In this document: one piece after another, positions 23,718 through 35,743 of the stretch
How positions within the stretch are numbered: position 1 is the stretch's first letter
Layout of the letters: each line of letters opens with the position of its first letter
DNA from: Lingula anatina
Lineage: Eukaryota; Brachiopoda; Lingulata; Lingulida; Lingulidae
Length of the DNA stretch: 64,000 bases
Direction: 5' to 3'
Assembly: GCF_001039355.2 (NCBI RefSeq)
Contig: NW_019774602.1
Coordinates: 483,439-547,438 of the forward strand
The notes under the pieces: generated by a model
Database searches by the model: none
Seen by the model: only the letters and a program-made list of their open reading frames with translations
Told to the model about the DNA's origin: nothing
Made by a program: the position numbers and the translations under genes

Positions 23718-25608
23718 CAGCCACGATACAGTATTCATTTGCTTACCTACTAAACATGCATCCGTATTCCAAGTATTCCCACAAGCAGACCACGGCAAAT
23801 TAGCTGTCATTGAGGCGAAGAGGTAGTGAAAGATGTAGGCAATTATAACATTGTAGTAAAGACCGATGAACAAAGAAATCATCATCATCCCATAGCCAAT
23901 ACCTAAATGTAAGGCATAAAATATGGAAAATTAAGTAATTAAGTATTGTTAGTGTGAACCAAATAACATATATATATTGGTCAACTGTGAGGAGCAACCA
24001 TAGCAAAAATAAGGAAAATCCGATTCCCAAAAGAGGAATGTGTTTGAGTTTTTTTAACATAATCTTTAAATTGTTCATTTAAAGTAGACAAAGAGTTCGC
24101 TTTAAAAAATAAATGAGGGAATCATGCACAGTCTTACCTTTGAACAAGGGGCTAATTTTCCAAATAGTGATAGGCCCAAGACTGGCAAACTGGCCAAAAC
24201 ATAATTCCATGAAGAACAATGGAAGGCCAACCAAGAACGAACTGACGCAGTATGGTATCAAAAACGCGCCTAAAAGCAAACGGTTTGTTATTAGTCAACA
24301 GTATAAACAGGTCTCTTTAATAATAGACTGGTTAACGAAATTTTAGCAAAAGTAACATCGCCTAATGCATTCCTGACTCTTACACATGTACAAATGTTTT
24401 GGGGATTGAGGTAGTAGAGATTTTTGCCCCGATGACACTTACCTCCACCGTTCCTGTAACATAGATACGGAAAGCGCCATACTGATCCCAGACCAACAGC
24501 ACAGCCGACACATGTTATAATGAATTCCAACCGGCCTCCCCAGGTGCGACGCTTGTTGTCTTCCAAGGAATCTATCTTTGAGTCCAAGCGACCCATTTCT
24601 ACGTAAGGGTCGGCTTTCACGGAAATAGGGTTTACCTTCAAACAATAAACGGATAAGAAGTGAAGACTTTCAAGTAAATAGATACGAGATATGTTTTTCA
24701 ATAATCGTATATAAGATTGTTCCTTTATTTAAAATGTACAAAAAAGAAAAAAGGGGATTTATTCGTTTTAAAATTAAGCACTTATATTGAAAGGATGAAA
24801 CTGAGAAAGTAACGGGACCAGCATAAATGTTCTAAATGAAGGATGTTCTCCGAATATTCTTTATTAAAGTAAAATGAAAAGGTAATGTCATGGACACAAC
24901 AGTGTTTTGATTACGATGAAAATAATAATGACAGGCCTTTTAAACGAAATAGTCGTTCAAGATTACGAGCTTCGAATTAACAACACAACCCGCGATCTCA
25001 TGGCACGAACGCAAAATATTTAGTCGCGAGCACCACGATGCCAATCGCAAACCGTTAATCCGGAATTCAGCAGAATCAAAATGTTTGTTAAGTGAACATG
25101 CGTTAAGGTGGTTTGTAAAGTTTTTAGACAATGCAAACGTTCCGTTAAATAAATAAAAAAAAACTTCAAGACGATTGCAACGTTTTCGGTTAAATCAAGT
25201 CCCACATTTGTGTAACGCCGATATTCCAATCAACACCAGGTGACAAAATGAATTTATATTTGTTACTTTTCAACATGTAATTTCAATGACGCTACTTCAA
25301 TTTCATGTAAACGGCATTTTCTTCTTTATTATAAATAAGTGATGCGGAGTTGAATTTATCAAACACCTCGCTCAATGAAACATCAAATGATTTTTTCAAA
25401 CGTTATGTCTTTAATTCCTCCAAAACGACATAAAATGACACAAAAATTTTAATGCATTTGCAAAGAATAATTTTACAAGTATCAGCTAGCAAAAGGATAA
25501 AACTAAAAGATAAATTTAAGTCATATCTATCTCATTTTCTGTTATGTGAAATGTATATTTTACAATAAGAAAGAAAGAATGAAAATAACTTACTATTTCT
25601 TCCTGCAT
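18744..25608 (-). CDS. SLC6-family Na+/Cl- symporter, copy B (glycine-transporter-like)
   Basis: A complete 14-exon gene on the - strand encoding 620 residues. Exons, 5' to 3': 25594-25608, 24443-24635, 24138-24269, 23747-23902, 23346-23457, 22970-23102, 22315-22449, 21761-21864, 21015-21139, 20477-20730, 20137-20236, 19673-19773, 19343-19504, 18744-18884. All introns are GT-AG and the total is divisible by three. Motifs in order: [10 protein letters not shown] and [20 protein letters not shown] (TM1), [17 protein letters not shown] (TM2), [12 protein letters not shown] (TM3), [10 protein letters not shown] (EL2 cysteine pair), [20 protein letters not shown] (TM6), NCGTSVYAG (TM7), [11 protein letters not shown] (TM8). 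Such proteins couple uptake of an amino acid or amine at the plasma membrane to Na+ and Cl-; the motifs are nearest glycine transporters, but substrate is unknown. Exon 2 uses an acceptor farther upstream than C and D, adding seven residues. TAA replaces a Tyr codon so the tail is four residues shorter than in C. Confidence 0.92.
23668..23715. repeat. (ATT)n microsatellite in an intron of copy B
   Basis: About 16 trinucleotide units between exons 4 and 5 of copy B. Confidence 0.9.
25594..25608 (-). other. Five-codon first coding exon of copy B (MQEEI)
   Basis: ATG CAG GAA GAA ATA is followed directly by donor GTAAGT. It is phase 0 and joins the acceptor TTTGAAG at 24635 in frame. The equivalent tiny exon is present in copies C and D at the same distance from a TATA box, which is why it is chosen over the internal ATG at 24596. 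Confidence 0.8.
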
Positions 25609-27480
25609 TTCTTGTACTTTATCTTGTCACCTTTTTCGTGCAATGTGAGAAAACAAGGCTTTCCTGGGTATTTATACTCGTCAAATACTTCGCACTTGGT
25701 TGGTTGTATAAGACTTGTTTTTCTAGTTGTTCAGAAAAATCTTATCTAAGACCTTATACGGTCGGCCGCTTGGTTAAAAACATCCCCAAGTGTTAGGAAA
25801 TAACATGGAGTGTTTGTGTTTTGAACCCGTAGTAGATCGTCACGGATAAATCACTACAACGCAGTGCATTTCATATTTCACACATCCCTCATTTCCTGTG
25901 ATTTTTTCCAAGCAGAATGCATTTAAACATTAATTTAAAAAAGACTTATTAAATCACTCTTTGCATTTATAATATTTTGGTCATATAATCGGAAAACTTC
26001 AGCCGATTCCACTGCGAGTTTTGGCGTATCTTTTTCCACATTATTACCCGAAATTTTAAAATTTAATCACGCACTTCGACGTGCACACAACAGCAATAGA
26101 ATGTTGTTGCATTGTGGGTTCTTAACTCAAAATAGCATCGCGAAGCATTAAGTAAGTTGTCGATAAAAGTTGCGAAAGAAGTTCTAAAAAGTTGAAAGGA
26201 AAAAGGTATATGTGTAAGATATAAGAACATTGGCTAGCGCATAATAGTGTTAAAAGAACTTTGACAGGGTTCGTTAGGGATTTTTTACTTGTCCGTTAGG
26301 GATCTTTTACTTTTTTACTTACATAATGCGGATATTATCAATTTTCGTGATATGTGCAACAAAAATATGTCTGGGCGAATGTGCTTATTCGAGCTGTTCA
26401 CATAACAGCAGCGTTTTTTGGGTAAAAACTGTAATATCCCTTTCAAACAAACCTCTCTCACCTAAACAGGTAACAAGACCTTTGATCGCGTTATCACAGC
26501 AAAATTGACTATTAAGGTTCCTCGATAAACGCTTGACCACCTATACGTTCGCATGTAGAAGCACGTGTGGATAATAGAACAACAAAAGTGAGTTTGTGAT
26601 CTAAAGGTGTTTATTTTGATAGCGCTAATATCAAAATGATTATTTCAAATAAAATAAATGTTGCGTGAACATAGTTCGTCTCTACCTACTCCTATTGGCT
26701 CATCCTTTTTTCCTTCTATCTCTCTATTTCTACCTGTCTCTGTTGCAAACAACCACATTTGTAATTTAGGATATTAATGTTATATCTAGGGAGTCTTACG
26801 AACGCCAAAATGCTAAACCTTAGTTGTCCTCCGATATCTGACTTAAAAATGTATGCTGGTGAGCAAAGGTGGAAGACATGCTGTGCTTGTTATACATCAA
26901 ATCGTCTTTAAGTGCTAGTTCGCTTTTGTATGTGTGTGATTCATTATTCATATTTATTGTATTATAATTGGGTTGGAATCAAACAGTTGTTACTAGATTA
27001 CCTTTAAAAGGCACTCATGTTACCACTGATTTTTAAACATTCACCGTCTCGCTGTCAACGAGCCAGTGCAGATCAGTGCAGACAGGTCGACTTTTCTCCT
27101 ACTCGGGGAAATAACTTACATGCAAAACGGTGTTGGCATGACGAAAAACAAGTTAAAGCTAAAGCACATGTTGAGCACGTATTATATACAAAGTGCTTAA
27201 TCGGTTGATCATCTCCGGCCTCAAACACGTTGAAGTCAACATGTATAATCTCGGACGAATAAAAACCTCTATTCGTCGAGGTTATTATGATAATACTCTT
27301 GCCTTGCAGAAGGATGGTACAATGAGGTTTAGGCGCTGACATCAGCCTTGTCGAGGCACAAGTAGCCAACCGAATAAAATTTTCGCATTAGTAGTTACAA
27401 GACGAGTGAGTAGATTGAAAGGAAATTTTTATAAAGGAAAGAGCATTCAATCAAAACAACTACAACTCACAAAATAAGGT
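25609..27480 (-). promoter_or_regulatory. Upstream block of copy B, shared with copies C and D
   Basis: Read on the - strand, this region aligns by eye with 33950-35728 (copy C) and more weakly with 51366-53456 (copy D). Shared landmarks include TTGACTTCAACGTGTTTGAGG, GTGCTCAACATGTGCTTTAG, GTTTTGCATGTAAG, GAGACGGTGAATGTTTAAAA and AAAGGTAATCTAGTAACAA. The frame at 27073-27369 (-) arises from this homology, but copy D has lost it, so it is probably not coding. The block could carry shared control elements or simply be DNA duplicated with the genes. Confidence 0.65.
25669..25676 (-). promoter_or_regulatory. TATA box of SLC6 copy B
   Basis: TATAAATA lies about 60 bases upstream of the ATG. It sits inside a block shared with copies C and D: CCAACCAAGTG, then about 15 bases on TATAAATAC and a (C/T)AGGA. 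A pyrimidine-rich start-site-like TCTCACATT follows about 30 bases downstream. Confidence 0.75.
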
Positions 27481-28300
27481 GTTTACGATTAGTCGTCCAG
27501 GGCCGTCAACCGGGAAATACCGAACATGCAAAACGGCGTTGATAATTAATTATTATTATTATTACACATGTAAGAAGAAGAAGAAGAAATACTGATAAAA
27601 TATTTATTTATTTATTTAAAGTCTACAATCCATAAAAAGTACATGTATGGTTTGTAGACCTTACAAATAAAATCTTAATTTAAGAAGATGTCCAAGTAAA
27701 ATATTTTGTAAAGAATATTTTGTTCAATCATAATTTTAAACAAAAGATAAGTTTTCCGTTCTTATAAAAAATTATCTGTTGATCTTATATTTCTCAGCTC
27801 TGATGGTAACTGATTCCATTCGTGCGGGAACATTTTTTGTCTCCAAATGTTTTAAGTCTTGCACACTGAGGTTTTGATAATGATTGGTTCTTATATCTTA
27901 ACGTGCGATTCGTTGTGTACAGGGTGCAAGTCCATAAAAAGCAGCAAGGGTGTATATCAAAAGTTTCAATAAAATCCGTGCATTGACATAAGACGCAAAA
28001 ACAACCTAGAGCTACATATAATGGATACGCACGTGTTAATGATGGTCTCATCTACAAACTGTTTACTAGGTCGTTCACCTCTTACCCCAAACACCATATT
28101 TATGTCGTGCCACAAAAAGAAGTAAGTTGGTACAATAAGCTTTAGGCGCCGATATCCGGCTTGTTATAGCACAAGTAGCCAACCGCCTAAAATTTACGCA
28201 ACAGCTACAAGACGAGCGCGCAGGCTGAAAGGGACGTTTTATAAATAATATAATACATCCAAAACAAGTCGAACTTTTATTGGATAATGTTTGTACAAAA
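27300..28300. repeat. Locally duplicated piece beside the copy B upstream block
   Basis: Sequence at about 27325-27470 (containing CACAAGTAGCCAACCG and ACAAGACGAG) recurs in the same orientation, diverged, at about 28120-28300. The LINE fragment at 27598-28050 lies between the two. Confidence 0.55.
27598..28050 (-). mobile_element. LINE (CR1/L2-like) 3'-terminal fragment
   Basis: Reverse-strand sequence shares stretches such as TTTTTATGGACTTGCACC and AAATCGCACGTTAAGAT-like segments, and the AAAACATTTGGAGA segment, with the + strand fragment at 33220-33800. The conceptual protein resembles the end of a non-LTR retrotransposon polyprotein (TNRTLRYKNQSL). It is degenerate and ends with an ATTT-rich tail near 27600. 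Confidence 0.6.
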
Positions 28301-31300
28301 CAAGAACCAACAAAACAACTTGTTGTAAACATCTTGTAAATGGTTCCTAGTACAAGTACGGATCAGGCAACATTTTATCATTTTAAACTCGGGAATGCAG
28401 CTTTGATTACGCTCTGTTCTGCTGTTTTACATCGACGTCTCCTGCATTTCTTTGTGAACCGAAACATTTAGTGCAACACTACCGACTGGCGCGGGCGCAC
28501 TTGGAAAAAGCCAAAACGTTATCTTATAAGTTAGTGAAAATGACGTAACGGCGTTATGATTTTTGCTCACAAACACATAAACATGCAGTAACAAGATAGT
28601 ACATGCAGTATTCATGCGCTCATGGCTTTGCAAAAGACTACTTTTTATAAAAACATGGAATGTTAACTGATTTTTTTTTCAATAATAATGCTGTAAATCA
28701 ACAGAAGAGAACAAGCTATTTTTCGCCTTTGATCAGTTTGCACTTTTTAAACTGAACGGTAAACAACCTGTATACCTCAATCTTTAATTTTTCGACTTTT
28801 TTATTCATTATAAGACGAAATGGACCAAATATATGTTAATTATTTTCTACAAGAAAAAAATTGATAGTGCTGTTGGGTCAAGGGAGTACTGGGAAGTCTT
28901 GTACTCAACCTGGCGAGAAGATTAACAGAATTCGTTTGAAAAGCGAAAATTGAGAACATACTTTAAAAAAATTATATGTGAACGCAGTATTTGGCCATGA
29001 TATGCATAATGCACTTTCCCTTCAGTTCTGCTCTTCGTCAAAATTGACACCTATTCCCAACTGAAGTTTTCAAAGAAAGAATATGTTTTTGAGGTTTAAA
29101 AACAGTAACTTGAAATGTTATATATCTTATAGGCTTTTTGATACGCGGATTGCAGTATTGTAGTGTGAACACGGAAAAAAGGTCAAAATGTGAAAAAAGT
29201 GTTTTCACCCCTGCACATATACTGTATGCTTATTTGAGGATACGCAAGGCCATGAGGGAAGACATTATTCCCTTACACCCCGCCCTTGGATCATCCATTG
29301 CATTACACCGTAATAAGCTAGCGATTGTAAAGTTTAATCGGACCTGCGGCTTTGAATGAGGTGCCGCCTTGCTTGATGACATGAAAATAACTTGTTTTGG
29401 GAGGTCTGGTGCACAACATCAAACACATTCAAAAGACGTGGCACCCAAGTACGTTCGTCACAACTTTATTTTCATCAGAACCGGTGAAATTTTCTAATAT
29501 CGATTCTTTTCGGAGTAAAGGAAAAAATGGATAGTATGTTCAACTAGTATCAAAATTCAAATCTAGGGATATTGTTTTTTTTCTTTACATGTTTTATCAA
29601 TTATACAGACATGACACTTTTGACCAAAGACATCAATGCTCAAATACATGGCAATGATCAATATTCAAAATATATGTTTGATGGCCTTAGACTTACTTGA
29701 AGTTCTCTCCACCGATGAAGTAGTGGTAACCTTGTTATTATTGGTGCTCGTAATAATATAACTAACCCTGGTAGGTCTCCAGGTTTGTGGCCTTTGTCGT
29801 TCTAGTTTGACCGATTTAAAAAAGAAATAATAACGTACGCCCTCGTAAAAGGACTCAAATAAATAAAGACTATTATCATATTTAAAGCACCATTTCCAAT
29901 TCAACAAAACATCGTGGATATAGTTACGTACAGTGACAATGGAAAGATCGTATGCACAGACCAGACGGTTTCATGGAACAGTTTATATATTATTATACAA
30001 TTAAAGGCGTTTGTAGAGGTTGATTTGTTGTTTTCCAGGGTTCATTAATTCGGGCTACTACTTTTTACTGTCAGTGCCAAAAAAGAACATGGGGAGCAGG
30101 TCAAAGTCAAATTTTGCATCGGTAATAAACAGTAAACGCTAAATTGGATGCCTTTTGATCTAGTGGTATTATCAAGACTTCTGGTCGAACTGAAAACAGT
30201 CGTGATTAGCATATAGTGGCGACATTCAATTTGATATGGATGTAGTATTAAATTTGGACAACATGAAAATACGAATATTGAGAAAGTTTAGTTCAAGAAG
30301 ATTTTTTTAGGGGGGGGAGGGTAATTCACCGTGTCATTTAAGAGTTGCCATCGAATCACTGCTTGTGTGTGGATGGTTATGTCACAATGTGATTTGCATA
30401 AGGGTAATATATTTTAATATGTGTGTGTGTGTGTGTGTAGTTAAGTAGAGCTGAGGAATGTAGATTGTGCTAGCTGCGCTATTCATATGTAGTATATTTT
30501 GTAGTGCGTATAACGCGGAGCTACTCTGCTACAATAGAGATGTGAGGATGGGGCTGAAACACTATAGGACCTATTTATTAGCAGTTGAAAAGAAAAATAT
30601 GGATAGTAAGGTCCCGTCTGAAAATAATGAACGAACGTTTTAGAATACCTCAAGTCAACACAAATTGCACCCCAGAAATAATGCATTTTGACCATTAAAA
30701 GTGTTCAACTTTCCTTTTTAATTCCACTCGTTTCCATGATTATTTTGTTGTACACAGCTGGGGACACATACACCAGCGTTGCATCTCGGCATCCCAGTTC
30801 ATGCAGTCAAGCTAAAAAAAATCCAGAGAGGGAGAAACCCTTTGCCTGAAAATGACAAGAAAAGGACCACAAAGTTTCATAAGATGCTACTAGGATGAGT
30901 ACTGGCGGTACTCATGGTTTCAGTCCCGACCCGCCGGCTCCGCGCCATGTCAGCGGATACAAGTCACCGTTACCGCTTCGCCTTCTAGACTAGAAGGGCC
31001 TGTGTCCCAATCTCTTGGATTTAGGTGACATATAATTACCACTTGATCCCCATAATTTCAACTTGATTCCCTGAGATTTTGGGCGATGTTGGTTCCTTTA
31101 GCCTAGGCGTGACGCTTGTCGCAATGCATCCTTGTCAGAGCTTTTGAAGTCATATAGTATTGGCTAACTTTAATTTGAACTTTGATCTACTTTTCACAAC
31201 TTTGATCTACTTTTGCAAATTTTTCGGCCTTTATATGTATAACTTCAGAGATACGCACATAGTTCTTGGATTTGAGTTGAGACCCTATGAGTTAAAACCC

Positions 31301-33200
31301 TATGTATTAATATTCCTATGGCAAAAGGCGGCGATCTTTAATTTTTCACAAAAAAAAAAAACAGGAACACGCTGTGCTATAGGAGGAGTAAGGATGTGGA
31401 AAACATAGAAAAACAAACTTTATGTGATGAGAATCAATGACGGTAAGTATTTTTCAATAGAATCCGATAAATTGGCGGCCATCTTGGATTTTTTTTTACC
31501 AAAAAGAATTATTTTCCTTGGGGCTACGAGGCTTATTTGATTAAGATTTGCTGCTTTTGTCCTCCGTGTCACGATTTAGCCTTTTTAAGCTAAGCCAATC
31601 CATTCAGTTATTGTCATATTATTTACGCAAATCGGCATCTCTTTACAGCTCCATGTCCGATTAGATTTGACAATTGTTAATTTATTAGCATGGTGTTATG
31701 CACTGGTTGATCCCCAACTCCACTGCCAACGTGCACTTAATTGCAGAAAATAATTCCCATATATTTGGACTATTTCGTCGGTTGGTTCGAATCCCACTCT
31801 CCCCCCCCCCAAACCCCCCCTCCCAAACCCATCCCCCCGGCTACGGGATTGCCAACATGGAATACAATAAAACTGTTCTCAAATGATCACAGGGACCGTG
31901 CTTTAGAACCACGGCAGTCTTGCTTTTATGGTGAATGAAAAAGTAGAAACATTGAAGATTGGATAAAGAGCTCTGTTTATTAAACCAACATTGAAGCGTG
32001 CTCTGGTAAACTTTGCCACAAGCTCTTACAAACGCATTTTAATTTAATCACCTGCTTTACTGTGCATCAAATTGTCACGGAATGCAGTTGACCACATTCT
32101 AACCTCAAGCTGAGTATCGGTGAGGTGGAAAAAGAGGCCCTTGTTGTCTCCATACGTATAAATACTTAAATTAAGCTTATTTTTCGTTGGTCAATGCATG
32201 TTTAATTCTCGTCTTATTGTAGTACATATAACATCGAGGGGTAGAGATGACCATATCCGTGTGTTGGTTATGCGTAAACACAATACTTTGTATGTAGACC
32301 GTTTCTTATTTATAAAATACACTATTACGTCTGGCAATCAATATGTTCTCTGTGCAATTAATTAACTGATTAATTAACTAATTAAAATCACTGATAATAT
32401 GAACGATGACAATGATTGTAACGCTCCTAACACTCATGTACTCCTAACAATATTAAATGTAATACCTGCAAAATAAATAAAACCTCCACTGCAGCAGAAT
32501 TGAAAGTGTAATTTTAATTTTAAAAATTTATCAAAATGATACGCTTATACCCCACATTTGATAAAAAACAAATGATTTAAGGTGCACCCCCAGTAAACCA
32601 CCCTACTTTGGTGGAGATCTTGGATTTTGTGAAAATAAGTTCATTGTTTTAGAGTTTTGAGATTTACAGTACAATGTAGCTTCATAATATGGATAAAAAA
32701 GATAAAAAAGAAATATGTGTTCTTGAAAGGGGTTTGTAGTGTGCACTGTCCACATACAAACACTGAAAGACCGTCTAATTTAATACAAATGAAAAATAAT
32801 ATAGGCGACCCCGAGAAAGGAATCGAATATTATCAGCTTGTGCAATACACTGGGTGTTAGTTAATTGTAATGGAAACGACTTTCAAATGATATGAAAGAA
32901 CTGTACGAATGCAATTGATGATAATAACCTGGCACGTTGTCAGTCAATAAATAAAATGAAGACACCATGATAAGAAATCAGTTTCTACCAAATTTTGGAC
33001 ATCATACTTGAGTTTGTTCCATTCTTTTAAATCAGCTTAGATCAAGGAGATACCATGGATTGACAGATAACCAATGTAAAAAAAATCCTGCATGAATCAC
33101 ATGAGAAACATTAGCCCTCTGTACAGGATTCTAACCGACCCTGCCACTGCCACGATTTTCCATCCCCTACACACTTCAAAGCTTGTTTACTGTGTGTAAC
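28051..33200. other. Spacer between the head-to-head copies B and C
   Basis: I see no supported gene. It contains AT-rich DNA, a (GT)n run at 30421-30438, a near-palindrome (CCTTCTAGACTAGAAGG) near 30981-30997, a C-rich tract at 31798-31840 and a tRNA box-B-like GGTTCGAATCCC near 31784-31795. Small open frames such as 29138-29359, 30483-30695 and 31160-31408 look random. Confidence 0.55.
30421..30438. repeat. (GT)n microsatellite
   Basis: Nine GT units in AT-rich spacer DNA. Confidence 0.9.
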
Positions 33201-33219
33201 TCCTTGCTCTATATGGTTG

Positions 33220-33800
33220 CAGCATGTAAGTGGAAAAAAGAAACTTCAACGCAATTCATACATCTCAGCTCGTCTCCCTAATAGGAATTCTTTAGGGGAT
33301 CACATGGCACCGATTTTAAAAGAACTTCGCTGGATGCCTGTAAATGCACGGATTTTATTCAAACTTTCAGCATACGCTCATGTGGCTTTTTATGGACTTG
33401 CACCAGATTATCTATGTGAAGTTGTATCTCATTACACACCAAATCGCACGTTAAGATCTAAGGACCAACTGCTATTAAATCTCAATGCGCAGTCTTAAAA
33501 CATTTGGAGAAAAAATCTTTTGAATTTGCAGCTCCGTGTGAAGGGAATCAGTTACTACCAGAACGAAGGAATATACGCACAGAAACTGACTATAAAAAGC
33601 ACTAAGAATTTATATTTTAAAAAAAGTTTTATGATTGAACATTTTATACTTTACAGAAACTTATAATTGGACATTTTTCTCTTTACTTTTCATACCATTA
33701 CTCTCTAATAAAAATGAATCCTTTTAACCTTGTATTTCATTTGGTAAGTCTACAGAAGATATTTTTATGGATTTTAGACTCTAAATAATTAATTATATAA
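33220..33800 (+). mobile_element. LINE (CR1/L2-like) 3'-terminal fragment
   Basis: A frame at 33217-33498 includes APILKELRWMPVNARILFKL, then FYGLAPDYL and YTPNRTLRSKDQ. This is the typical C-terminal pattern after the reverse transcriptase of animal CR1/L2-type elements (usually PxLKxLHWLPVxxRIxFK and LAPxYL). The frame is short and then breaks. The fragment ends in GGATTTTAGACTC and an AAT-rich tail near 33800. Confidence 0.75.
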
Positions 33801-34886
33801 TATATTAAATGTTTCAGCTTACGAACAAATGTGGGAGACCTCGATGTATAAGAACATAACAACTGCAAGTGTCTGATAGAATGTTGCCTGACCCGTGTTT
33901 AGTTTTGTACTGGGATCCAATTAACAATAAAAATTCTTATAGCCACAAGTTGTTTTGTGGGTTGTAGACGTGGTTTGCAATTCATTGCATGATTTTTTCC
34001 TTTATAAAACTTTCCTTTCAATCTGCTCACTCATCTTGTAACTGATGCGATAATTTTAGTCGGTTGGCTGCTCTTCACTCGACAAGACTGATGTCAGCGC
34101 CTAAACCTCATTGTACCATCCTTCTGCTTTTAATTACAAGGCAAAGAGCATTATCAAAATACCCTCGACGAATAGTTTTTATTTGTCCGAAATTATACAT
34201 GTGGACTTCAACGTGTTTGAGGCCGGAGAGGATCGACCGATTAAACACTTTGTAGATAACACGTGCTCAACATGTGCTTTAGTTCTAACTTGTTTTTCGT
34301 CATGTCAACACCGTTTTGCATGTAAGTTATTTCCCGGTTGACGGCCCGTGTTGGAGAAAAGTCGACCTTTCTTCGCTGGCGCGTTGTCAGCGAGACGGTG
34401 AATGTTTAAAAATCAGTGGTTATATTAATAATGCAACAAGAGTGCCTCTTAAAGGTAATCTAGTAACAATTGTTTGATTCCAACCCAACTATTATACATG
34501 ATTAATGTAACCAAATGTTCACAAGCACAACATAGCTCTGTTTTGCTTAAAAGTAAATAAGACTTATGTCATATGACTGAAAATTGTTATTTATCAGAAT
34601 GGAGAAGAAGTAATGTGATACAAAATTTCAATAAGGCAGCAAGGCTGTCAAATGGACATCCGTAAAAAAGTCAGAACTAAAAAAAAAATACAAATTGCTA
34701 CAGTCGATGGCTTCACTGATCGGTCTACACCACCATAGATTTGAATAGACTTTATAGCAATGATAGCTTTAAAACTGGTCGTGAGCATACCAACAAATCA
34801 AGTATATTAAAAAAAGACTTGTCTTTAAATTAGTCCAGCTAATTAATATGAAAAACGATAAGATATCTATAAAAAAAATAGAGCTT

Positions 34887-34887
<1 letters not shown>

Positions 34888-34918
<31 letters not shown>
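34888..34918. repeat. Poly-A run (31 bases)
   Basis: An A homopolymer within the copy C upstream block. No equivalent run is seen in the copy D block, so it is a later insertion or expansion. Confidence 0.9.
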
Positions 34919-34919
<1 letters not shown>

Positions 34920-35651
34920 ATAGCTTTGGTTTGAGAGTTAAATCTGTATTTTATTCCCATAACTTATTCCTGCAAGTTTTGCAAAAATATTTTGTTTGTG
35001 GTTAATAAAGGTTACTGTGCATCATCATGGAAAAAATGTGCAGGTTGCTGTTATGTCATCAATTCGAACATTTAACAAATTCTCCCGGATGTATTTTTGT
35101 TGCAGCAGCATTATCACATAACATGTTATTGTTAATTTTCACAATATCTAAGCGGAAAAGGGAAATTTCCCAACTTATCGAACGCAGTTTGGGCTCTTTA
35201 GAATAAAGTGCACCAGTTAATCTTCCTACAGCTTTCCCATAGACTTTATTTTACCAAAAGGCTTTTTATAATTTTTTTCGCAACTTTCACCGACCACTGA
35301 CTCCCCACTACTCGAAGCCATTTAGAGTCAAGAAATCACATTGCGACAAGATATTATTGTTTTCGTGTTCACGCAGAAGTGCAAGATTTAGGGTGTAGTC
35401 AGGAATGTAAAAAATTCATAGGAAATCAAAGGTGAAACATGGAACGTATTGGGTTGTAATAACCTTGACGAATTATCGGGTTCCGAAACACAAACACTGG
35501 ACATCAGTCCCAAACACGTGACGATGTTCTTACACAACGGTTGTGACATCATATCTTAGGTAAGACTTGATTTTGTGACCATAAGAACATATCTGTACAA
35601 CTAGGAAAAAAGAGCTAAAAACAACCAGCCAAGTGAAAATTATTTGGTAAG

Positions 35652-35659
35652 TATAAATA
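35652..35659 (+). promoter_or_regulatory. TATA box of SLC6 copy C
   Basis: TATAAATA followed by CTCAGGAT, 77 bases before the ATG. TTTTCTCTCATCACACCAG, about 35 bases downstream, is the likely start-site region and is nearly identical in copy D. Confidence 0.75.
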
Positions 35660-35728
35660 CTCAGGATAAATAAGGAAAGCTTTATTTTCTCTCATCACAC
35701 CAGACTGGTGACAAGAAAAGTGCAGGAA

Positions 35729-35743
35729 ATGCCGGAAGAAATA
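35729..35743 (+). other. Five-codon first coding exon of copy C (MPEEI)
   Basis: ATG CCG GAA GAA ATA then donor GTGAGT, phase 0. It joins acceptor TTCCGTTAAG at 38195 to continue [13 protein letters not shown]. Its counterparts are at 25594-25608 and 53457-53471. Confidence 0.8.

Larger units (their letters stand above)
33950..35728 (+). promoter_or_regulatory. Upstream block of copy C, shared with copies B and D
   Basis: It corresponds to 25609-27480 in inverted orientation and to 51366-53456 in direct orientation. The segment nearest the gene is best conserved with D: AAACACAAACACTGGACATC, CAGTCCCAAACACGTGACGA (an E-box CACGTG), AACAACCAGCCAAGTG and the TATA box. A poly-A run interrupts it at 34888-34918. 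Confidence 0.7.

Noticed and set aside
24291-24701. Copy B starting at the far upstream ATG ([10 protein letters not shown]...)
   Set aside because: The extra residues are not conserved in C or D, while the MQEEI micro-exon with promoter is shared by all three copies.
31779-31800. GGTTCGAATCCC, an exact tRNA B-box word
   Set aside because: No A box at the right distance and no cloverleaf can be folded around it.
27073-34341. Two similar open frames (27073-27369 on - and 34064-34341 on +) that look like a shared small protein
   Set aside because: They lie in the duplicated upstream blocks of copies B and C, and the copy D block has lost the frame. There is no known domain or splice context. 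Duplicated non-coding DNA is simpler.
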